DNA of 64,000 nt from positions 3,160-67,159 of the forward strand of contig DBCO01000034.1 in NCBI GenBank assembly GCA_002293145.1, written 5' to 3'. A program made the position numbers and the translations under genes. Source of the stretch: Akkermansiaceae bacterium UBA956. GTDB lineage: Bacteria; Verrucomicrobiota; Verrucomicrobiia; Verrucomicrobiales; Akkermansiaceae. Positions 62,941-64,000 of this stretch are shown piece after piece; positions within the stretch are counted from its first letter, which is position 1, and each line of letters starts with the position of its first letter. The notes under the pieces were generated by a model that saw nothing but the letters and a program-made list of their open reading frames with translations, ran no database searches and had not been told where the DNA came from.

Positions 62941-63644
62941 AAAATTCCGGGAATGGCTGCGATGTTGTTTCCTGATTCGATGCGTTTTTTTACATCCTGG
63001 GCCGTCCATGTTTCTACATGACCATCGGCAAATAAATAATTGCTCGATCCTTCCAATCCACTGGTTCCTTTGCGTAAGTGGCGGTCGGGCGCGATGTCTC
63101 GTCGTACTGCGGCCCAGTTGGTCCAATTATCGGAATGGGTGTGATCGTCACCGGCCCGGACTCCCACATCATCTGAGCAACAAAAGAGCAGGATGGTTTG
63201 CGTGGGTTGTGGTAAGAGAGCGGGGCGATTGTAGGACGGGCCATCGGGCTCGCCGAAGGCATCGAATGAGGGCACAAAAACGAAGCTGTTCAGAATGTAG
63301 CTCGTGCCTTGCATGGCCCTGCGCTCTTTCGCCTTCGGATCAGCGGGACAAATGCGGACGTTTTCAAAGTCTTCTAGATATTCTTCGAGTGCATAAATCC
63401 ACGACTGACCTTGTGCGGCTGTATGTGAGGTTTCGGGGTAAACGCCGTTGTTGTCATCGGCGAAGATTTGCAATCCGATGCCGATTTGTCGCATATTGTT
63501 CAGGCAGGTGACCTGCCTCACTTTGGCTTTGGATCTTCCAATTCCGACAATCACGGTTGATACCAACACGGCGGTGATGGCAATCACAACGAGGATTTCC
63601 ACCAATGTCATACCGCGCTGCCAGCGGGGAAGTTTACGTTTCAT
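62937..63644 (-). CDS. Type II pseudopilin with H-X9-DG motif
   Basis: The 235-residue protein starts MKRKLPRWQRGMTLVEILVV, a class III prepilin leader cut after Gly11, with Glu at +5 and a long hydrophobic helix. The body has the pattern of planctomycete/verrucomicrobial DUF1559-like pseudopilins (CLNNMRQIGIGLQIFADDN) and ends with NYLFADGHVETW, the H-X9-DG motif. Such proteins are scattered pseudopilins possibly feeding a type II secretion-like system. It is the first gene of a two-gene unit with the choice-of-anchor M protein, an informative pairing. Confidence 0.87.
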   Translation of the reverse strand: MKRKLPRWQRGMTLVEILVVIAITAVLVSTVIVGIGRSKAKVRQVTCLNNMRQIGIGLQIFADDNNGVYPETSHTAAQGQSWIYALEEYLEDFENVRICPADPKAKERRAMQGTSYILNSFVFVPSFDAFGEPDGPSYNRPALLPQPTQTILLFCCSDDVGVRAGDDHTHSDNWTNWAAVRRDIAPDRHLRKGTSGLEGSSNYLFADGHVETWTAQDVKKRIESGNNIAAIPGIL

Positions 63645-63737
63645 TTCGGGGCAAAAGTAAGCCGATTCGTTATCTCAATCAAGTTGTTTATGCACAAAAG
63701 TTACAATTGCTGTTCTTTTGTGTAAGCTGGCCGCGCA

Positions 63738-63868
63738 TGAAATCCGATTCACTTCCCCGAAAGCTACCTGTCACGATTCTCTCAGGAATTTTAGCTGCGG
63801 GTAAAACAACACTGTTTCCATTTTCGCACTGGAACATGAAAATTCTTGGAGAGTAATCGTATGAAAAC
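63738..63868 (+). pseudogene. N-terminal relic of a second CobW-type GTPase
   Basis: From the ATG at 63738 the frame reads MKSDSLPRKLPVTILSGILA then AGKTTLF, the N-terminus and P-loop of a CobW/COG0523 protein, and then stops after 39 codons. In a neighbouring frame the sequence continues IFALEHENSWRVIV, which corresponds to the next helix and strand of the family. A frameshift at about 63810 therefore broke the gene, and the remaining 300 or so residues are absent. It is unlike the intact CobW gene at 9342 in its N-terminus. Confidence 0.65.
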
Positions 63869-63916
63869 GCTTTCCACTTGCAATTACTGCGGGAATGGAG
63901 CAAGGCGATCAAATTA

Positions 63917-63948
63917 GGGAAAATCGATGAGGAATTCCTGATTTTTCC
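63917..63948. other. Near-perfect hairpin at the right edge
   Basis: The segment gggaaaatcgatgaggaatt then cctgatttttccc folds with outer arms gggaaaatc / gatttttccc and an inner palindrome aggaattcct. It lies just after the CobW relic in sequence without genes. It may be a terminator or part of a mobile-element end. Confidence 0.4.
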
Positions 63949-64000
63949 CCTCAAATTTCCCCAACCCCAAAGCGGGTTGAGATGCAACTGATTTTTGGAC

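Noticed and set aside
1..64000. tRNA, rRNA, riboswitch or prophage genes
   Set aside because: No cloverleaf-like T-arm, rRNA-like segment, recognisable riboswitch core, integrase or phage structural gene was found by eye. A covariance-model search would be decisive.

Overview
The window looks like a chromosomal segment of a Verrucomicrobiota bacterium, probably of the class Verrucomicrobiae. This rests on lineage-typical proteins rather than a marker gene, because no rRNA or tRNA gene was seen. They include a ThuA / PVC-type beta-propeller / cytochrome c fusion, giant secreted CotH-LTD proteins ending in a DPDGDG..NLLEYAF module, choice-of-anchor M proteins (one with a PEP-CTERM-like tail), an H-X9-DG pseudopilin, and a long DUF58-BatA-VWA-DUF4175-cyclase operon. 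Most genes are moderately GC-rich. The 10.6-17.7 kb segment is visibly AT-richer, which suggests an acquired glycan or surface island.

Layout, left part. The left edge holds the N-terminus of a probable TonB-dependent receptor on the minus strand, running off the window (1-665). Then come a DapA-family lyase/aldolase (0.9-1.9 kb), a VapBC toxin-antitoxin pair with an orphan small protein (2.0-3.0 kb), and a 1361-residue secreted multidomain dehydrogenase/cytochrome protein (3.1-7.2 kb). The island at 7.4-17.7 kb has two arms diverging from about 10.6 kb. The leftward arm is a CobW-type GTPase followed by a two-domain DUF3431 glycosyltransferase-like protein. The rightward arm is a small cysteine-rich secreted protein, an AT-rich lipoprotein, UDP-galactopyranose mutase, an arsenate-reductase-type phosphatase, a PiT phosphate transporter, a GT32-like glycosyltransferase and a second DUF3431 protein. 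A C10 tract inside a short inverted repeat lies between the arms. A DUF1275 membrane protein and an RND efflux pair follow (17.8-22.7 kb).

Middle part. A frameshifted lipoprotein relic (22.8-23.3 kb) precedes two convergent giant CotH/LTD surface proteins (2471 and 2085 residues), a small membrane-anchored protein, an ABC-F ATPase and carB (23.4-43.7 kb). The spacers on both sides of carB hold three bipartite inverted-repeat elements built from short repeated words. The 44.6-55.4 kb operon (DUF58, BatA with an inserted PA14-like domain, a VWA/glutamine-amidotransferase-like membrane protein, a glutamine-rich DUF4175-like protein, a squalene-cyclase-like secreted protein) is tightly coupled by ATGA overlaps or very short gaps. 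No MoxR ATPase lies next to it. A short ALDH-like protein without a catalytic domain, the GTPase YsxC/EngB and LysA follow.

Right part. The 58.9-61.0 kb segment is a rearrangement scar. It holds a decayed REP-associated (Y1) transposase, two copies of a roughly 30-40 bp REP-like repeat, a truncated RHS C-terminus overlapped by an unreported 54-codon two-TM ORF (a possible tip toxin and immunity pair), and the C-terminal stump of an AMP-forming acyl-CoA ligase. The window ends with two convergent choice-of-anchor M proteins, a pseudopilin translationally coupled to one of them, and a CobW relic.
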